Positions 17,045 to 26,695 are shown, counted from the stretch's first letter. The stretch: DNA of 64,000 nt from Microbacterium sp. PM5 (GCF_003293595.1 NZ_CP022162.1:899737-963736); one strand, 5' to 3'. Program-made: numbers and translations. The notes: generated by a model not told the origin, from the letters alone.

Positions 17045-18201
17045 GCGTCCCCCTCATCGGTCCTCTTCGGCGCGGGTGTCTTCGGTGGCGGCGTCGCGCC
17101 GGATGGGGGCGTCGCGACCTCCACCTCGCCGTCGACCGCGGGCGCCTGAGTCGCTCGGCCGCCGCGCTTGGGCTTCCAGATGCCTTTTCCGTCGGCGGTC
17201 GCGACGGGTGTCGGTCGAGTACGCGGCGGATTGGCACCGCGCACTCGCTGGGCGCCCTCGAGGCCGGCCAGCATGACGGTGTTCATGGAGGGGAGCGTGA
17301 CGCCCAACTCGTCCATCGCGCGCTTCAGGCGCATCCTCAGCTCGCGGGCGACATCATCCTTCGCGTTCGCGCGGGTCTTCATCACGAGGCGGATGACGAG
17401 GGCATCGCCGGTGATCGACTCCAGGCCCCAGACCTCGGGTTGCTCGATCACGCGGGTGCGCCACTTCGGATCCTTCGCGAGGTTCTTCGCCGTGGCGAGC
17501 ATCGTCTTCTCGACCTGCTCGATGTCGACGTCGACCGGCAGAGCGAGGTCGATGATCACGCGAGACCATCCCTGGGACATGTTGCCGATGCGGGTGATCT
17601 CGCCGTTGCGCACGTACCAGAGCGTCCCGTTGACGTCGCGGACGTGCGTGATGCGGACGCTGACGTACTCCACGATGCCGGTGGCCAACCCCAGATCGAC
17701 GACGTCGCCGATGCCGACCTGATCCTCGGCGACAATGAAGATGCCGTTCAGCACGTCTTTGACGATGTTCTGGGCACCGAAACCGAGGCCGGCGCCGATG
17801 GCCGCCGAGAGCAGGGCGAACGACCCGAGGGCGTCCGGAGCGATCCTCCCGAAGATCAGCAGGATGGCGATGGTGACGATCGCGACGTTGACGATGTTCT
17901 GCAGGATCGATCCCAGCGTGCGCGTTCGCTGCACGAGCCGCATCGCGGCGAGGGGCGAGCGCTCCAAGGCCTGGGTGTCATCGACGTTCGCCTTGCTCTT
18001 CGCGCCCGACACGATCCGGTTGACGATCCGCCGGATGACCAGACGCAGCACCCACGAGACGATGAACGCGCCGACGATGATTCCCGCGATCGTGAGGAGG
18101 TTCACCCCGGCCTCCCCGAGCCAGGTGAGAATCGCCGTCCACACTCCCGGGTCGATCACGGGGGCCGTCGCTCCACCGCCGGAGTCAGAGAAGTAGCGCA
18201 T
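17041..18201 (-). CDS. mscS: Small-conductance mechanosensitive channel (MscS family)
   Basis: A 386-residue inner-membrane channel that opens under hypo-osmotic stress. Hydrophobic segments lie at about residues 20-45 (near the start), 85-110 and 120-140. The pore helix and beta domain carry AAIGAGLGFGAQNIVKDVLNG and VGDVVDLGLATGIVE. A cytoplasmic domain follows, and the C-terminal about 80 residues are a disordered Pro/Lys-rich tail. ATG 18201 is supported by TAGGAT 7 bases upstream, inside the 3' end of the response regulator gene, so it can be transcribed separately. It is coupled to glbO. Confidence 0.92.
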   Translation of the reverse strand: MRYFSDSGGGATAPVIDPGVWTAILTWLGEAGVNLLTIAGIIVGAFIVSWVLRLVIRRIVNRIVSGAKSKANVDDTQALERSPLAAMRLVQRTRTLGSILQNIVNVAIVTIAILLIFGRIAPDALGSFALLSAAIGAGLGFGAQNIVKDVLNGIFIVAEDQVGIGDVVDLGLATGIVEYVSVRITHVRDVNGTLWYVRNGEITRIGNMSQGWSRVIIDLALPVDVDIEQVEKTMLATAKNLAKDPKWRTRVIEQPEVWGLESITGDALVIRLVMKTRANAKDDVARELRMRLKRAMDELGVTLPSMNTVMLAGLEGAQRVRGANPPRTRPTPVATADGKGIWKPKRGGRATQAPAVDGEVEVATPPSGATPPPKTPAPKRTDEGDA

Positions 18202-18208
18202 CACCCCG

Positions 18209-18214
18209 ATCCTA
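18209..18214 (-). promoter_or_regulatory. -10 box for leaderless mscS transcript
   Basis: TAGGAT (minus strand) is 7 bases before the mscS ATG and overlaps the stop codon region of the response regulator gene. Confidence 0.45.
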
Positions 18215-18934
18215 ACGAGGCTCGCTCTGTCCGCTCTGGGAACCCGCGGGGGAGTCGTCCGCCCACCCGCCCCGATGGGCGAGGATGACGGCCTGGATCC
18301 GATCCCGCGCTCCCAGTTTCGCCAGCACGCGTCCGACATGGGTCTTCACGGTCGTCTCGCTGAGGAACAGCTCCGCCGCGATCTCGGCGTTCGTCAGCCC
18401 GCGCACCAGCGCGAGGAACACGTCGCTCTCGCGAGGCGTGAGTTCGCGCACGCGCGCCGCGATGGCGGACCTGTCCGCGCGTTCGGACGCGGCGGATGCC
18501 GGTGTGCTCCCGGCCCGCCGGCGCAGCACTTCGCGGGTCACCCGTGGCGACAGTACGGCGTCGCCGGCGGCCACGGCGCGGATGGCCGTGACCAGCGCGC
18601 TGCGCTCGACGTCCTTGAGCAGGAATCCGCTGGCCCCGGCATCCAGAGCGCCGAAGGCGTACTCGTCGAGATCGAACGTCGTCAGCACGAGCACCCGCGT
18701 CTGCGGCGCCTCGGCGACCACACGCGCCGTCGCCGCCACACCGTCGAGCCGGGGCATCCGCACGTCCATCAGCACCACGTCGGGCCGGAGGGCGACGCAC
18801 AGGGCGACCGCATCGACCCCGTCGATCGCCTCACCCACCACCGCGATGTCGGGCTCGGCGTCGAGCACGAGACCGAAGCCGAGCCGGATGAGCTGCTGGT
18901 CGTCGGCGATCACGACACGGATCGGGTCCGTCAT
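18212..18934 (-). CDS. LuxR/NarL-family response regulator
   Basis: A 240-residue two-component regulator. The receiver domain (about residues 1-120) has the phospho-acceptor Asp in VVLMDVRMPRLDG and acidic residues IADDQQ near the start. The NarL/LuxR HTH (about 165-230) reads LTPRESDVFLALVRGLTNAEIA and TVKTHVGRVLAKLG. ATG 18934 overlaps the histidine-kinase stop by four bases, so the pair is coupled. The ABC exporter immediately upstream is the likely target. An ATG further upstream would only add a linker not seen in the family. Confidence 0.94.
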   Translation of the reverse strand: MTDPIRVVIADDQQLIRLGFGLVLDAEPDIAVVGEAIDGVDAVALCVALRPDVVLMDVRMPRLDGVAATARVVAEAPQTRVLVLTTFDLDEYAFGALDAGASGFLLKDVERSALVTAIRAVAAGDAVLSPRVTREVLRRRAGSTPASAASERADRSAIAARVRELTPRESDVFLALVRGLTNAEIAAELFLSETTVKTHVGRVLAKLGARDRIQAVILAHRGGWADDSPAGSQSGQSEPR

Positions 18935-20175
18935 GCCGGGGTCCTCTCCGCCGAAGCCGGCAGGGTCAGTCGCACATGCCACCGTCCGTCGGGGCGCCGC
19001 CCCGCCTCCGCGACGCCGCCCACCTGCGCCGCACGTTCCTGCAGACCGCGGATGCCGTACCCTCCGCGGGAGACGGCCCCGTGGACGCCGTCGTTGACGA
19101 CCTCGACGACCACTTCGCTCGCCGTCGACGAGATCGACACGATCACCTCCTGCGCCGACGGTGCGTGCCGGATGACGTTGGTCAATCCCTCCTGCACCAC
19201 GCGCGCCACAGCCAGGCGCACGGGAAGATCGGCGATCTCACCGCCGGTCGTCCGCAGCACGACGGGGATGCCTGCGCTGCGCGCGGCCGTGACGGCATCG
19301 CGCACCGTGTCCCCGTCCAGCGGCCCCAGCGGCGCATCGTCGGCGTCGCCGCTGCGCAGCACGCCCAACATGGCCCTCATCTGAGTGAGCGCGCCTCGGC
19401 CGGTCGCCGCGATCTGCGCCGTCGCCGCGCGGGCGCGCACCGCATCGTCGGTCGCCGTCGCCCCCTCGGCAAGGGCCACCATCACGGTGAGCGAGTGGGA
19501 CACCACGTCATGCATCTCCCGCGCGATGCGCGCACGCTCGGCGGCAGCGGCGTGCACCGCGTGCTGCGCACGCTCCGCCCACAGCTGACGGGACGTCTCC
19601 ATCAACGCCGCGACGTAGCGCGCACGGTTGCCGATGTTGACGCCGACGAGGCAGCCGACCAGGAGGCCCACCGCGAGAGCCGCGCACCCGTTCACCGCCG
19701 TCGACCACGGCAGCACCCCGACAAGGACAGCGATCCCCGCAGCGAGCGTCGTCGCACCGATGGCGATCCCCGACGAGATCCAGGCGGCCGACGACCCCGC
19801 ATACACCGCGACCGCGTAGACAGCGACGGCCGTCGTGCCCGATCCCACCCCCGAGCCCGAAGACACCGCCAGAAGCGCGCCCAGCGCCGCGAGCGAGAAC
19901 GACACGAGTGGGCAACGGCGACGCCAGAGCATCGCCACGCACGCGAGCGTGAGCACCACGACGACCACGGGACGAAGGCCCGTCCACAGCGGATCATCGC
20001 CGCTGAGACCGGCTCGTCCCGGCGCGGGAAAGGTCACCAAAGCGGTGAGGAGGGCGACGATGACGTCCGTCACGCGTGGATGTCGTGCCCAGAAGCGGCG
20101 GATCACGCCTGGCGGACGCGGAAGCCGCAGCTCGCCGGACGCGGGGTCGAGCGAGCTGCGGCTCAGAGCGGTCAT
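18931..20175 (-). CDS. Sensor histidine kinase (NarL-type, HisKA_3)
   Basis: A 414-residue membrane kinase. The N-terminal half has several hydrophobic helices (about residues 30-175) with short loops and no large extracytoplasmic domain, which fits sensing within the membrane. The dimerisation/phospho-acceptor region is ERARIAREMHDVVSHSLTVM, with the phosphorylated His in the H box. The C-terminal ATPase has NVIRHAPSA (N box) and GYGIRGLQERAAQVGG (G box). It is preceded by the ABC permease gene (10-base gap) and coupled to the response regulator. This permease-kinase pairing is typical of cell-envelope stress or antibiotic-sensing ABC systems. Confidence 0.93.
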   Translation of the reverse strand: MTALSRSSLDPASGELRLPRPPGVIRRFWARHPRVTDVIVALLTALVTFPAPGRAGLSGDDPLWTGLRPVVVVVLTLACVAMLWRRRCPLVSFSLAALGALLAVSSGSGVGSGTTAVAVYAVAVYAGSSAAWISSGIAIGATTLAAGIAVLVGVLPWSTAVNGCAALAVGLLVGCLVGVNIGNRARYVAALMETSRQLWAERAQHAVHAAAAERARIAREMHDVVSHSLTVMVALAEGATATDDAVRARAATAQIAATGRGALTQMRAMLGVLRSGDADDAPLGPLDGDTVRDAVTAARSAGIPVVLRTTGGEIADLPVRLAVARVVQEGLTNVIRHAPSAQEVIVSISSTASEVVVEVVNDGVHGAVSRGGYGIRGLQERAAQVGGVAEAGRRPDGRWHVRLTLPASAERTPA

Positions 20176-20185
20176 CTCTTCCAGC

Positions 20186-21001
20186 TCAGGTGTCCCGGCT
20201 GCGCAGGCTCGCCCACGCTCCCAGCAGCAGCGCAGCGGGCCACGCGGCGAGGGTCACCAGGCCGCGCATCACGTCCTCGCCGCCGGCGGTGGTGGCAGAC
20301 TGCGCACCCGACATAGGCAGGTACGCGCTGGCATCCACGATCCACTTCCAGCCTTCGCCGGCGAAGGAGAACATGCTGAGGACGATGGGCAGCACGAACA
20401 GCACCCCCACCGTGGCCGCGATCGCACCGGCGCCGTTGCGCACGATGAAGCCGAAGCCGAGGCCGATCAGGGCGAACATCGCCATGGCGAACACACCCGC
20501 GAGCAGCGGGAACCAGGACAGCGTGGGATCCGACCAGTCGATCGCCGTCTTGAGGATCGGTGCCGTCGTCAGCACGGCGATCGCGTAGGTCACCGCGGTC
20601 GTCAGGGCCAGGACGACCGCCACGACGAGGGCCTTCGCGACCAGCACGGCGCCACGACGCGGCTCTGCCGTCAGAGTCGAGCGGATCATCCCCGTGGAGT
20701 ACTCCCCGGTGATGGCGATCGCTCCCAGGATGCCGGCGACGAGCATCGTGAACTGCATCGGCATGACGATGACCATCACCGGCGCGAACCCCGCGTCGAA
20801 GTCACGCAGGGCCGAGGCCATCAGCAGCGAGATGCCCACCGAGAGCGCAACGGTGATCGCGAGCGACCACCAGGTCGAGCGCAGCGACAGCAGTTTGAGC
20901 CACTCGCTGCGAACGACGCGGGCGAACGTGAGGTGGTAGGGCGAGGCCGCGGCACGTGTCTGCGCAGCGGACGATGCCGTCGGGGCGGTCGCGGTGGTCA
21001 T
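20186..21001 (-). CDS. ABC transporter permease (ABC-2 type)
   Basis: A 271-residue permease of the ABC-2 family. The N-terminal RSEWLKLLSLRSTWWSL is followed by about six hydrophobic segments (residues about 35-60, 80-110, 125-150, 165-190, 205-225 and 245-265). ITGEYSTGMIRSTL is a conserved cytoplasmic loop of this family that contacts the ATPase. ATG 21001 overlaps the ATPase stop (ATGA). The transported molecule is not known; a coupled sensor kinase suggests resistance to an antimicrobial peptide or envelope stress, which is inference. Confidence 0.9.
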   Translation of the reverse strand: MTTATAPTASSAAQTRAAASPYHLTFARVVRSEWLKLLSLRSTWWSLAITVALSVGISLLMASALRDFDAGFAPVMVIVMPMQFTMLVAGILGAIAITGEYSTGMIRSTLTAEPRRGAVLVAKALVVAVVLALTTAVTYAIAVLTTAPILKTAIDWSDPTLSWFPLLAGVFAMAMFALIGLGFGFIVRNGAGAIAATVGVLFVLPIVLSMFSFAGEGWKWIVDASAYLPMSGAQSATTAGGEDVMRGLVTLAAWPAALLLGAWASLRSRDT

Positions 21002-21909
21002 GCGATCTCCTTCGTCTTGTACTGCACGGAGCCCTCGGTGAGCGCCATGTATGCCTCTTCGAGCGACCCGGTCCGTGGGGTGAGCTCGTGTAGGGGGATG
21101 CGGCGATCCGCGGCGAGGTCGCCGATAGCGCGCGCGCTGACACCCGCGACCAGCAGGGATCCGTCCCCGGCGTCGGTGACCGTGACGTCCGGCGACGCGA
21201 GCACGCCGACGAGGTCGGCCGCTCGAGGGGTGCGAACGAGCACCTCGTTGCGTGTCCATGCCCGCACCAGCTCGGGAAGCGGCGCGTCGGCGAGCACGCG
21301 ACCACGGCCCAGGACGATCACGTGGTCGGCGGTCTGCGACATCTCGCTCATCAGGTGGCTCGACAGCAGCACGGTACGGCCCTCACCGGCGAGGTGACGG
21401 ACGAGCTGTCGCACCCATCGCACGCCTTCGGGGTCGAGGCCGTTGACCGGCTCGTCGAGAATCAGCGTCTGCGGGTCGCCGAGAAGTGCCGCCGCGATGC
21501 CGAGCCGCTGTCCCATGCCCAGCGAGAACTTTCCCGCTCGCTTGCCGGCGACCGCCTCGAGACCCGTCAGGGCGATCACCTCGTCGACGCGGGAGTTCGG
21601 GATGCCGTGGGTCGCGGCCATCGCACGTAGGTGTCCTCGCGCCGAACGTCCGGTGTGCACGGCTTTCGCGTCGAGGAGCACGCCGACTTCGGTGAGCGGC
21701 GAGCGGCTCCGCGCGTAGCGGTGTCCGCCCACGCTGACGCTGCCGGACGAGGGGGCGTCCAGCCCGACGATCATTCGCATCGTCGTGGACTTTCCCGCGC
21801 CGTTGGGGCCGAGGAAGCCGGTCACCTGCCCGGGTCGCACCGCGAACGAGACGTCGTCGACGGCGGTGGTGCTTCCGTATCTCTTGGTGAGGTTCTCCGC
21901 AACAATCAT
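20998..21909 (-). CDS. ABC transporter ATP-binding protein
   Basis: A 303-residue cytoplasmic ATPase with Walker A GPNGAGKSTTMRMI (about residues 35-48), signature motif FSLGMGQRLGIAAALL, Walker B LILDEPVNGLDPEG and the switch His in VLLSSHLMSEM. The C-terminal about 80 residues are the extension common to drug-exporter ATPases. It is the first gene of the ABC-kinase-regulator run. TAGCGT lies 6 bases before the ATG, predicting a leaderless mRNA. Confidence 0.93.
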   Translation of the reverse strand: MIVAENLTKRYGSTTAVDDVSFAVRPGQVTGFLGPNGAGKSTTMRMIVGLDAPSSGSVSVGGHRYARSRSPLTEVGVLLDAKAVHTGRSARGHLRAMAATHGIPNSRVDEVIALTGLEAVAGKRAGKFSLGMGQRLGIAAALLGDPQTLILDEPVNGLDPEGVRWVRQLVRHLAGEGRTVLLSSHLMSEMSQTADHVIVLGRGRVLADAPLPELVRAWTRNEVLVRTPRAADLVGVLASPDVTVTDAGDGSLLVAGVSARAIGDLAADRRIPLHELTPRTGSLEEAYMALTEGSVQYKTKEIA

Positions 21910-21915
21910 GCTTCG

Positions 21916-21921
21916 ACGCTA
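21916..21921 (-). promoter_or_regulatory. -10 box for leaderless ABC ATPase transcript
   Basis: TAGCGT (minus strand), separated from the ATG at 21909 by 6 bases. It is the presumed main promoter of the ABC-sensor-regulator run. Confidence 0.45.
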
Positions 21922-22048
21922 CGGCGACGGAGGTCGGCACCACATCCTGCGGGAGGATGAGATCAGCGACATCAGATGTCGTCCTCGCGGACGATCACCC
22001 GCGATCCCCGTCGTCGTCAGGATGGAACTTGACGACAGGGGGCACAGG

Positions 22049-22423
22049 ATGATCGAGACAGGTGTGGGCGCTCTCGCCCTTGCGGGCTTCGCCGCGCTGC
22101 TCGCGTGGTGGGCACGCAGTGCTCGCACAGGCAGTCTTCCGCGCAACGCGTTGCTCGGCTATCGCAGTCGCCTGACGCTCCACGATGCAGAGGCCTGGCG
22201 GGTCGTCAACCGCGCGACATCGGCGTCTGTCTACGTCGCCGCCGCAGGGGCGGCCTTCGGCGCGGTGCTCTCGATCGTTCTCGCCCCGACAGTAGGCCCG
22301 AACGCGGCGGCCGCCGCACTCGGGACGGCAGTCGTCTGGGCTCTCGTGTGGATCATCGTGGGGTTCTTTCCCGCGCGTCGGGCCTCGCGCGAATATGCGC
22401 GCGCGGCCCGACGCCCGCGGTGA
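22049..22423 (+). CDS. SdpI-family membrane protein (putative)
   Basis: A 124-residue protein with three hydrophobic segments (about residues 3-22, 58-82 and 88-110). The loop LPRNALLGYRSRLTLHDAEAW plus NRATSA resembles the immunity-protein SdpI/YhfL family, whose members protect against membrane-active toxins. ATG 22049 has an AGGGGG site 7 bases upstream; an in-frame ATG at 22022 would add nine residues. No toxin gene is adjacent. It is convergent with pepN, with only four bases between stops. Confidence 0.65.
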   Translation: MIETGVGALALAGFAALLAWWARSARTGSLPRNALLGYRSRLTLHDAEAWRVVNRATSASVYVAAAGAAFGAVLSIVLAPTVGPNAAAAALGTAVVWALVWIIVGFFPARRASREYARAARRPR

Positions 22424-22427
22424 CGCC

Positions 22428-24974
22428 TCAGCGGTCGGCGTCGTGCTCCTGCACGGCGAGGGCGCGCTCGACACCGGCGAGGTTCTCGTTGACGAGTCTG
22501 CGAAGGGCCGCCGGCGCGTCGGCGTGGGCGGCGAGCCACTGGCGGGTCGCGTCGCGCAGTGCGAGAGAGGCCAGTGGCGCGGGATACAGCCCCGTGATCA
22601 GGTAGTTCGCGATCTGGTAGGTCCGTGACTCCCAGACCGGCAGCAGCATGTCGAAGTACGGCTGGACGAACGACTCCAGCGCCGCGACGCCGGCCGGGTG
22701 CACGAATCCGAGAGCGGCCGAGCGCACGACGGTGTTCGGCAGATCGGCGCTGTCGACGAGCGACGCCCACGCGGCGCGCTTGGCGTCGACCGTGGGCAGG
22801 GCCGCCTTCGCCTGCGCTGCGAACTCTCCACCCTTGGCCGTGTTGTCCGCAGCCAGCGCCGCATCGATCTGCTCGGCAGAGACGACGCCGCCTGCTGCCA
22901 GCGACACCAGCAACGCCCACGAGAGGTCGGCGTCGATCTCGAGCCCCGGCAGCGTCAGCTCCCCGTCGCGCAGAGTGCGCACCGTCTCCCACTGCGCGGG
23001 AGTCGCCGCCGCCGAGGCGAAGGCGGTGACGAACTGCAGCTGGCTGTCGCTGCCCGCCTCGGCATCCTGAGCCAGTTCCCACAGGCCGTCGGCGACGCGC
23101 ACCCGCGCGGCGTCGCGCTTGTCCGGGGCGACGTAGGCGTTCGCGGCGAGCTGCAGCTGCGCGAGGGTCGTGCGCACCGTCGTCGACTCGGTCTCGGCGC
23201 CGATGTTGCGCAGCACCAGGTCGATGTAGTCGGATGCCGACGCTTCGGCATCCCGCGTCTGGTCCCAGGCCGCACCCCACACGAGCGAGCGCGCCAGCGG
23301 GTCGCTGATGCCGGCGAGGTGGTCGATCGCGGTGGTGAGCGAGCGCGCATCGAGACGGATCTTCGCGTAGGCGAGGTCGTCGTCGTTCAACAGGATGAGG
23401 TCGGGCTGACGTTCACCGACGAGCTCGGGCACTTCGGTGAGGTCGCCGTCGACATCCAGTTCGATGTGGCGCGTGCGCACGAGCGCTCCGCCCTCGAGCG
23501 CATAGAAGCCGACGCCGAGGCGGTGCGCACGGATCGTGGGGTAGTCGGCCGGCGCGGTCTGCACGATGGCGAACCGCGAGATGACGCCGTCATCGCTCAC
23601 GCGAAGCTCCGGCGCCAGCGTGTTGACGCCCGCGGTCTCGAGCCACTTCTGCGACCAGCCGGACAGGTCGCGCCCGCTCGTCGCCTCGAGCTCGACCAGC
23701 AGGTCGGACAGCTCGGTGTTGCCGAACGCGTGCTTCTGGAAGTACTGACCGACGCCCGCGAAGAAGGCGTCGATGCCCACCCACGCCGCCAACTGCTTGA
23801 GCACGGATCCACCCTTGGCGTAGGTGATGCCGTCGAAGTTGACCTGGACGTCTTCGAGGTCGTTGATCGTGGCGACGACCGGATGCGTGGAGGGAAGCTG
23901 ATCCTGGCGGTAGGCCCAGGTCTTCTCCATCGCGTTGAAAGTCGTCCACGCCTCGGTCCACTCGGTCGCCTCGGCTGTGGCGATGGTCGACGCCCACTCG
24001 GCGAACGACTCGTTGAGCCAGAGGTCGTTCCACCACTTCATGGTCACGAGGTCGCCGAACCACATGTGGGCGAGTTCGTGCAGGATCGTGACGACGCGGC
24101 GCTCCTTGACGGCGTCGGTCACCTTGCTGCGGAAGACGTAGGTTTCGGTGAACGTCACTGCACCTGCGTTCTCCATCGCCCCTGCGTTGAACTCGGGGAC
24201 GAAGAGCTGGTCGTACTTGGCGAACGGGTAGGGGACGCCGAACTTCTCCTCGTAGTACGCGAATCCCTGGCGAGTCTTGTCGAAGATGTACTCGGCGTCG
24301 AGGTGCTGCCAGAGGCTCTTGCGGCCGTAGACACCGAGCGGAACGACGGCGCCCGAAGCGCTGGTCAGCTCGCTGAAGGTCGCCTCGTACGGGCCGGCGA
24401 CGATCGCCGTGATATAGGAAGAGATCCGCGGGGTGGGCTCGAACGCCCAGATCGCGGCGCCACCGTCGCCGGGCACCGGCTCGGGAGTGGGGGAGTTGGA
24501 GATGACCTTCCAGGCGGCGGGGGCCGTGACGGTGAAGCGGAACGTCGCCTTCAGATCGGGCTGCTCGAACACGGCGAAGACGCGGCGGGAGTCGGGAACC
24601 TCGAACTGCGAGTAGAGATAGACCTCGCCATCGACCGGGTCGACGAAGCGGTGCAGGCCTTCGCCCGTGTTGGTGTACAGGCAGTCGGCGTCGACGATGA
24701 GCTCGTTCTGCGCACGCAGACCCTCCAGGGCGATGCGGGAGTCGGCGAAGGCGGACACCTCCACGGCGTCACCGTTCAGGGTGATCTCACGCACATCGCG
24801 GGCGATGAGGTCGATGAAGGTCGAGGCCCCCTCGGTGGCGCCGAAGCGCACGACCGTGCGTGAGCCGAACACCTCCGGGCCACGAGTGAGGTCGAGCGCG
24901 ATGTCGTACGACTGCGTCTCGACGATGGCGCGGCGCTCCTGCGCCTCGATGCGGGTGAGGTTCTCTCCAGGCAC
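22428..24974 (-). CDS. pepN: Aminopeptidase N (M1 family)
   Basis: An 848-residue zinc aminopeptidase that removes N-terminal residues from peptides in the cytoplasm. Exopeptidase motif GAMEN (about residue 258) precedes the zinc site HELAHMWFGDL with the third ligand Glu in WLNESFAEW, and a large C-terminal helical domain follows. The GTG at 24974 is preferred because GGGAG lies seven bases upstream and the protein then begins PGENLTRIEAQERRA as in the family. An ATG 39 bases further upstream has no ribosome binding site. Confidence 0.93.
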   Translation of the reverse strand: MPGENLTRIEAQERRAIVETQSYDIALDLTRGPEVFGSRTVVRFGATEGASTFIDLIARDVREITLNGDAVEVSAFADSRIALEGLRAQNELIVDADCLYTNTGEGLHRFVDPVDGEVYLYSQFEVPDSRRVFAVFEQPDLKATFRFTVTAPAAWKVISNSPTPEPVPGDGGAAIWAFEPTPRISSYITAIVAGPYEATFSELTSASGAVVPLGVYGRKSLWQHLDAEYIFDKTRQGFAYYEEKFGVPYPFAKYDQLFVPEFNAGAMENAGAVTFTETYVFRSKVTDAVKERRVVTILHELAHMWFGDLVTMKWWNDLWLNESFAEWASTIATAEATEWTEAWTTFNAMEKTWAYRQDQLPSTHPVVATINDLEDVQVNFDGITYAKGGSVLKQLAAWVGIDAFFAGVGQYFQKHAFGNTELSDLLVELEATSGRDLSGWSQKWLETAGVNTLAPELRVSDDGVISRFAIVQTAPADYPTIRAHRLGVGFYALEGGALVRTRHIELDVDGDLTEVPELVGERQPDLILLNDDDLAYAKIRLDARSLTTAIDHLAGISDPLARSLVWGAAWDQTRDAEASASDYIDLVLRNIGAETESTTVRTTLAQLQLAANAYVAPDKRDAARVRVADGLWELAQDAEAGSDSQLQFVTAFASAAATPAQWETVRTLRDGELTLPGLEIDADLSWALLVSLAAGGVVSAEQIDAALAADNTAKGGEFAAQAKAALPTVDAKRAAWASLVDSADLPNTVVRSAALGFVHPAGVAALESFVQPYFDMLLPVWESRTYQIANYLITGLYPAPLASLALRDATRQWLAAHADAPAALRRLVNENLAGVERALAVQEHDADR

Positions 24975-25048
24975 TGCGGTACTCCCGTGGGTGAGGGGTG
25001 TGGTCTGAACCATCCGGCACTGCTGGCGCCGACGGCAACCCGACCAGC

Positions 25049-26695
25049 CTACGCGGTCGCCGTTTCGCGCTGCACGTGGGTGCGGGCGTGTGCGATAGCG
25101 GAGGGCAGATCCGCGAACAGGTGGTTGTGGTGACGGAGAGCCGCCAGCACGCCCACCGAACGGAACAGCTCTTCGTGTCGGGGCTGCACCCCCTTGATCA
25201 GCACCGTGATGCCGCGACGCTCCAGAGCCTGCGTGAGCTCGCCGAGCATGTGCGCCCCGGTCGCATCGACCAGTTCGAGCTGACTCATCCGCATGATGAC
25301 GACCGAGACGTCTCGAATCGCGTCGACCTCGGCCGACACCCGGTCTGCCGAGGTGAACGACAGCGGTCCGTCGAAGCGCAGGATCGCGATGCGCTCGTCA
25401 CCGGGCTGCGTGTGTCCACGCACGTCTTCCCGCCGCACCTGTGACGCTTGCGACATGCCGCGCAGCGCGAAGAATCCGGCGAAGGCGACTCCGATGACGA
25501 CCGCCACGATCAGATCGAACGAGACGGTGATGACGGCCGTGGCGACGAAGGCCACGGCATCCGCGCGCGTGGAGCGCAGAATGGCCCGCACGGTGTCCAC
25601 GTGCACCATCCGGACCGCGGTGACCATCAGCACGCCCGCCAGGGCGGCGAGAGGGATCTGCCCGACGGGGCCGGCGGCCGCGAGCACAACCAGGAGCAGG
25701 ACGACGGCATGCGTCACCGCGGCGAGGCGGCTGCGGGCGCCGGAGCGGACGTTCACGGCAGTGCGCGCGATCGCTCCGGTCGCGGGCATTCCCCCGAACA
25801 GCGATGAACCGATCGATGCGAGCCCCTGCCCGACGAGCTCGCGGTCGGGGTCGTACGTGCCCGTGTCCCCGAGGCTCGCCGCGACGCGGGCGGACAGGAG
25901 CGATTCGATCGCGGCCAGGGCCGCAACCGTCGCCGCGGGAGCGGCCAGAGCCGTGAGGCTCGAAAGATCGATCGCCGGCACAGCGGGAGCGGGCAGCGTG
26001 CCGGGGAGGGCGCCGATCCGCGCCAGCGGAGCGCCGACGACGAGCGCCGCGGCGGCGACGACGACGATGCCGACCAGAGAACCGGGAACGCCGCGGTGCA
26101 ACCGAGGGGCGCCCCACATACAGACAACGACGATGCCGACGGCTCCCAGCGCCCACGCGGCATACGCGGGATCGAGATCGGTGACGGCCTGCACGGCTGC
26201 GACGATCGCGTTGGAGCTGTGCTCGCTCGCGCCCGCGACATGGGGGGATACGAGTGCCGGGATCTGCTGGGCGAAGATGATCACCGCGATGCCGAGCGTG
26301 AATCCTTCGATGACCGGCCACGGGATGAACGAGACGGCCCGCCCGAGTCGCAGCACACCGGCGAGCATCACCAGGATGCCCGCCAACAGCGTCACCACCA
26401 CGACGGCGCCCGGCCCACGTGTGGCCACGATCGGGACCAGGACGACGACCATCGCTCCGGTGGGTCCGGAGACCTGGACGTGGGAGCCACCGAACACCGC
26501 CGCGAGCACCCCGGCCACGACGGCCGTCACCAGGCCCGCCTCCGCGCTGAGGCCCGCGCTCACGCCGAAGCCCAGCGCCAGGGGGAGTGCGACGATCCCC
26601 ACCGTGACACCCGCGACCAGGTCACCGCGCCACGAGCGCGCGAGACCCGCGTAGTCCGCGCGCGAGGGCAGCAGGGTGCGGACCCGCAGGTTCAC
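25049..26695 (-). CDS. SulP-family anion transporter with STAS domain
   Basis: A 548-residue SLC26/SulP permease. The N-terminal membrane domain (about residues 15-410) has many hydrophobic helices and the family start GLARSWRGDLVAGVTVGIVALPLALGF region, with the loop LVGQGLASIGSSLFGGMPATGAIARTAVN typical of the family. The C-terminal STAS domain (about 430-540) contains SVVIMRMSQLELVDATGAHML. Transported anion may be sulphate, bicarbonate or an organic acid; the sequence does not decide. It is translationally coupled to an ArsR-type regulator whose stop overlaps its ATG. Confidence 0.9.
   Translation of the reverse strand: MNLRVRTLLPSRADYAGLARSWRGDLVAGVTVGIVALPLALGFGVSAGLSAEAGLVTAVVAGVLAAVFGGSHVQVSGPTGAMVVVLVPIVATRGPGAVVVVTLLAGILVMLAGVLRLGRAVSFIPWPVIEGFTLGIAVIIFAQQIPALVSPHVAGASEHSSNAIVAAVQAVTDLDPAYAAWALGAVGIVVVCMWGAPRLHRGVPGSLVGIVVVAAAALVVGAPLARIGALPGTLPAPAVPAIDLSSLTALAAPAATVAALAAIESLLSARVAASLGDTGTYDPDRELVGQGLASIGSSLFGGMPATGAIARTAVNVRSGARSRLAAVTHAVVLLLVVLAAAGPVGQIPLAALAGVLMVTAVRMVHVDTVRAILRSTRADAVAFVATAVITVSFDLIVAVVIGVAFAGFFALRGMSQASQVRREDVRGHTQPGDERIAILRFDGPLSFTSADRVSAEVDAIRDVSVVIMRMSQLELVDATGAHMLGELTQALERRGITVLIKGVQPRHEELFRSVGVLAALRHHNHLFADLPSAIAHARTHVQRETATA

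Noticed and set aside
22698..24863. 721-codon open frame opposite pepN
   Set aside because: Shadow frame; pepN carries every expected motif of the M1 family on the other strand.
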